Below, piece by piece: positions 61,504 through 64,000 of a stretch of 64,000 bases of DNA. The translations under genes were made by a program, and so were the position numbers. Each line of letters opens with the position of its first letter. Positions within the stretch are counted from its first letter, which is position 1. The stretch is from Lachnospiraceae bacterium. Its GTDB lineage: Bacteria; Bacillota; Clostridia; Lachnospirales; Lachnospiraceae. The notes below the pieces were generated by a model. It saw nothing but the letters and a program-made list of their open reading frames with translations. It had not been told where the DNA came from and searched no databases. Location: NCBI GenBank assembly GCA_030536685.1, contig JAUNPP010000002.1, positions 35,906 to 99,905 of the forward strand, in the 5' to 3' direction.

Positions 61504-63981
61504 ATGAGTACAACCCTGAATAAGGAAGCGTTCAAATCTGATGTAAAAAACTACCTGAAAACACTTTACAGAAAAACTGTTGACGATGCTAGTCAGCAGC
61601 AGATTTTTAATGCTGTCGCTTACGCGTTAAAAGAAATTATTGTTGAACAGTGGATGGCCACCCACAAAGCCTATGACGAACAGGATGCCAAAATGGTATA
61701 TTACCTGTCCATGGAATTTCTGATGGGCCGTGCACTCGGCAACAATATCATCAACCTGCAGGCATCTGATGTAGTAAAAGCTGCACTGGAAGAACTGGGC
61801 CTTGATCTGAATGTCATTGAAGATCAGGAAAGAGACTATGCTTTAGGCAACGGCGGTCTTGGCCGTCTGGCTGCATGTTTCCTCGATTCCCTGGCAACAC
61901 TGGGATATCCTGCATACGGATGCGGTATCCGCTACAAATACGGTATGTTCAAACAGGAAATCCGTGACGGCTACCAGAAGGAAGTTCCGGATGACTGGTT
62001 AAAGAACGGCAACCCCTTTGAAATCCGCCGTGATGAATATGCCAAGGAAGTACATTTCGGAGGCTACACTGTTACTGAATACGATGAAAAAGGCCGCGCA
62101 CACTTTAAACAGAAGGGATATCAGACAGTACGTGCTATTCCCTATGACCTTCCCATCGTAGGATACGGCAACAATGTTGTAAATACTCTGCGTATCTGGG
62201 ATGCAGAACCCATTACTGCATTTGATCTGGAAGACTTCGGCCGCGGCGATTACCGCAAAGCCGTAGAATCTGAGAATCTGGCCAGAAATATCGTAGAAGT
62301 GCTCTATCCCTGTGATGATCACTATGCAGGTAAAGAGCTTCGTCTGAAACAGCAGTATTTCTTCATTTCCGCATCTGTTCAGACTGCGCTTAAAAAGTAC
62401 CTGAAAAACCCAAAACATACCGACATCCGCAATCTTGCAGAAAAGGTATCTTTCCAGTTAAATGATACACATCCTACCGTAGCAGTTCCCGAACTGATGC
62501 GTCTGTTAATGGATGAATACAACCTGGAATGGGATGAAGCATGGGAAATCACCAATAAAACCTGTGCATATACCAACCATACGATCATGGCAGAAGCTCT
62601 GGAAAAATGGCCGATCGAGCTGTTCTCCCGCCTGCTGCCCCGTATCTACCAGATCGTAGAAGAAATCAACCGCCGTTTCTGCATTCAGCTGCAGCAGAAA
62701 TACCCTGACTGCTACAAAGAAAAGATTGCTAAGATGTCTATCATTTACGACGGTCAGGTTCGTATGGCAAACATGGCAATTATTGCAGGCTTCTCTGTAA
62801 ATGGCGTTGCCCGTCTGCATACTGAAATTCTGAAAAACCAGGAACTGAAGGATTTCTATGAGATGTATCCTGAAAAGTTCAATAATAAGACAAACGGTAT
62901 CACACAGCGTCGTTTCCTGCTTCATGGAGATCCCCTGTTAGCAGATTGGGTTACCAGCAAGATCGGCGACGAATGGATCACTGACCTGTCCCGCATGAAA
63001 GGCCTTGAAATTTATGCTTCCGACCCCAAATGCCAGGCAGAATTTATGCAGATCAAGTACCAGAACAAGGTTCGCCTTGCAAAATACATCAAAGAGCATA
63101 ACAATGTGGATGTTGATCCCCGTTCTATCTTCGATGTGCAGGTAAAACGTCTCCATGAATACAAACGTCAGCTGTTAAATATCCTGCATGTTATGTATCT
63201 GTACAACCAGATCAAAGAACATCCCGATATGGACTTCTACCCCAGAACCTTCATTTTCGGTGCAAAAGCAGCCGCAGGCTACAAGCTTGCAAAACTGACC
63301 ATCAAGCTGATCAACAGCGTAGCTGACGTAATCAACAACGATGCTTCCATCAACAACAAGATCAAGGTTGTCTTCATCGAAGATTACCGTGTATCCAATG
63401 CTGAATGGATCTTCGCAGCAGCAGATGTCAGCGAACAGATTTCTACTGCAAGTAAAGAAGCTTCCGGTACCGGCAACATGAAATTCATGTTAAATGGCGC
63501 TCTGACTCTGGGTACCATGGATGGTGCAAACGTAGAGATTGTAGAAGAAGTTGGCCCCGATTATGCTTTCATCTTCGGCCTTTCCGCTCAGGAAGTTATC
63601 GATTACCAGAACTACGGCGGATATAACCCCATGGATATCTTCAACAGCGATATGGAAATCCGTAAGGTTCTTATGCAGCTGATCAATGGTTTCTACTCAC
63701 CCGATAACCCGGAACGTTTCAGAGATCTTTACAACTCACTGCTGAACACCTATGTAACCTCCAGAGCTGATACCTACTTTATCCTGAAGGACTTCCGCTC
63801 CTACGCAGAAGCTCAGTCCCGCGTGGAAAATGCTTACAAGAACACCAGCTGGTGGGCAGAAGCTGCAATCCGCAACATAGCCAATGTTGGTAAGTTCTCT
63901 TCTGACAGAACAATCCAGGATTATGTCGATGATATCTGGCATCTGAATAAAATCAAAGTGACTCTGGATACAGAAGAATAA
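61504..63981 (+). CDS. glgP: Glycogen/starch/maltodextrin phosphorylase
   Basis: Phosphorolysis of alpha-1,4-glucans to glucose-1-phosphate. The 825-residue length fits family GT35. Near the N-terminus YYLSMEFLMGRALGNN and LGNGGLGRLAACFLDS are standard; the PLP-binding and active-site region is EASGTGNMKFMLNGALTLGT with TMDGANVEI. AGGAGG precedes the ATG. Codon use is strongly biased as in nifJ, a sign of high expression. After the stop, a near copy of its last coding bases occurs (see findings). Complete in the window. Confidence 0.97.
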   Translation: MSTTLNKEAFKSDVKNYLKTLYRKTVDDASQQQIFNAVAYALKEIIVEQWMATHKAYDEQDAKMVYYLSMEFLMGRALGNNIINLQASDVVKAALEELGLDLNVIEDQERDYALGNGGLGRLAACFLDSLATLGYPAYGCGIRYKYGMFKQEIRDGYQKEVPDDWLKNGNPFEIRRDEYAKEVHFGGYTVTEYDEKGRAHFKQKGYQTVRAIPYDLPIVGYGNNVVNTLRIWDAEPITAFDLEDFGRGDYRKAVESENLARNIVEVLYPCDDHYAGKELRLKQQYFFISASVQTALKKYLKNPKHTDIRNLAEKVSFQLNDTHPTVAVPELMRLLMDEYNLEWDEAWEITNKTCAYTNHTIMAEALEKWPIELFSRLLPRIYQIVEEINRRFCIQLQQKYPDCYKEKIAKMSIIYDGQVRMANMAIIAGFSVNGVARLHTEILKNQELKDFYEMYPEKFNNKTNGITQRRFLLHGDPLLADWVTSKIGDEWITDLSRMKGLEIYASDPKCQAEFMQIKYQNKVRLAKYIKEHNNVDVDPRSIFDVQVKRLHEYKRQLLNILHVMYLYNQIKEHPDMDFYPRTFIFGAKAAAGYKLAKLTIKLINSVADVINNDASINNKIKVVFIEDYRVSNAEWIFAAADVSEQISTASKEASGTGNMKFMLNGALTLGTMDGANVEIVEEVGPDYAFIFGLSAQEVIDYQNYGGYNPMDIFNSDMEIRKVLMQLINGFYSPDNPERFRDLYNSLLNTYVTSRADTYFILKDFRSYAEAQSRVENAYKNTSWWAEAAIRNIANVGKFSSDRTIQDYVDDIWHLNKIKVTLDTEE

Positions 63982-64000
63982 GATTAAAGTGGCTCTGGAT

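Overview
The window looks like chromosomal DNA from an anaerobic, low- to mid-GC Firmicute, most probably a Lachnospiraceae member (Blautia-like is a guess, not a proof). Pointers are the fused AccD-AccA carboxyltransferase, a single-chain pyruvate:ferredoxin oxidoreductase, class III fructose-1,6-bisphosphatase, FabV enoyl reductase, the sporulation protein YlmC/YmxH next to NrdR, an anaerobic cobalt chelatase, and the DUF5716/DUF5717 pair. Most genes are on the minus strand. Only seven protein genes run on the plus strand or sit at divergent points: DUF2284, cbiK, fbp, fabV and glgP are the clear plus-strand ones. I see no phage, insertion sequence, CRISPR array or rRNA operon.

Layout, left to right. 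1-2965: an exopolysaccharide control operon (tyrosine phosphatase, membrane-anchored Ig-like protein, Wzz/BY-kinase cut by the window edge). 3371-11372: the type II fatty-acid operon fabH-acpP-fabD-fabG-fabF-fabZ-accC-accDA, which lacks accB and any enoyl reductase. 11500-18312: YbaK, a two-gene ABC transporter, a eukaryote-type HisA, a family 2 glycosyltransferase, pyrF and a 54-residue membrane micro-ORF. 18587-18785: two identical tRNA-Gln genes. 19041-26766: DUF2284, a nuclease-helicase fusion, hemB, cobA-hemD and hemC, with cbiK divergent. 26996-35484: a C_GCAxxG_C_C protein, nifJ, a HAD phosphatase, cysK and fbp. 35658-38729: hemA, a precorrin-2 dehydrogenase and hemL. 38969-42529: efp, yqeG, nrdR, ylmC and prfC. 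42573-49256: rarA followed by a three-gene unit of unknown function (DUF5717, an Hsp70-like DUF5716 protein, a TPR-like protein). 49313-55131: a polysaccharide deacetylase and a reduced Tad-type pilus/secretion operon with several tiny genes. 55367-63981: a nucleotidyltransferase, fabV, a methyltransferase, a HAD phosphatase, an odd membrane protein and glycogen phosphorylase.

How the parts fit. The tetrapyrrole genes (hemA, hemL, hemB, hemC, cobA-hemD, precorrin-2 dehydrogenase, cbiK) lead from glutamyl-tRNA to precorrin-2/sirohydrochlorin and its cobalt form; no hemE/hemN/hemH is present here, so the visible branch points to corrinoid or siroheme rather than haem. The fatty-acid operon and the distant fabV share a TTTGA-N3-TCAAA operator placed just downstream of the -10 box: three copies at exact 16-bp spacing before fabH and one before fabV. 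This puts the missing reductase into the same regulon. PFOR, Fbp and GlgP are central carbon enzymes.

Most notable for follow-up: the FabT-like operator array and its fabV partner; the Hsp70-like/DUF5717/TPR unit behind rarA; the small Tad locus with a 13-bp inverted-repeat operator, a 35-residue micro-ORF, overlapping genes and a homopolymer that breaks a signal peptide; and several short tandem repeats in spacers next to tetrapyrrole and pyrimidine genes. All functional calls rest on reading the sequence; no database search was run.
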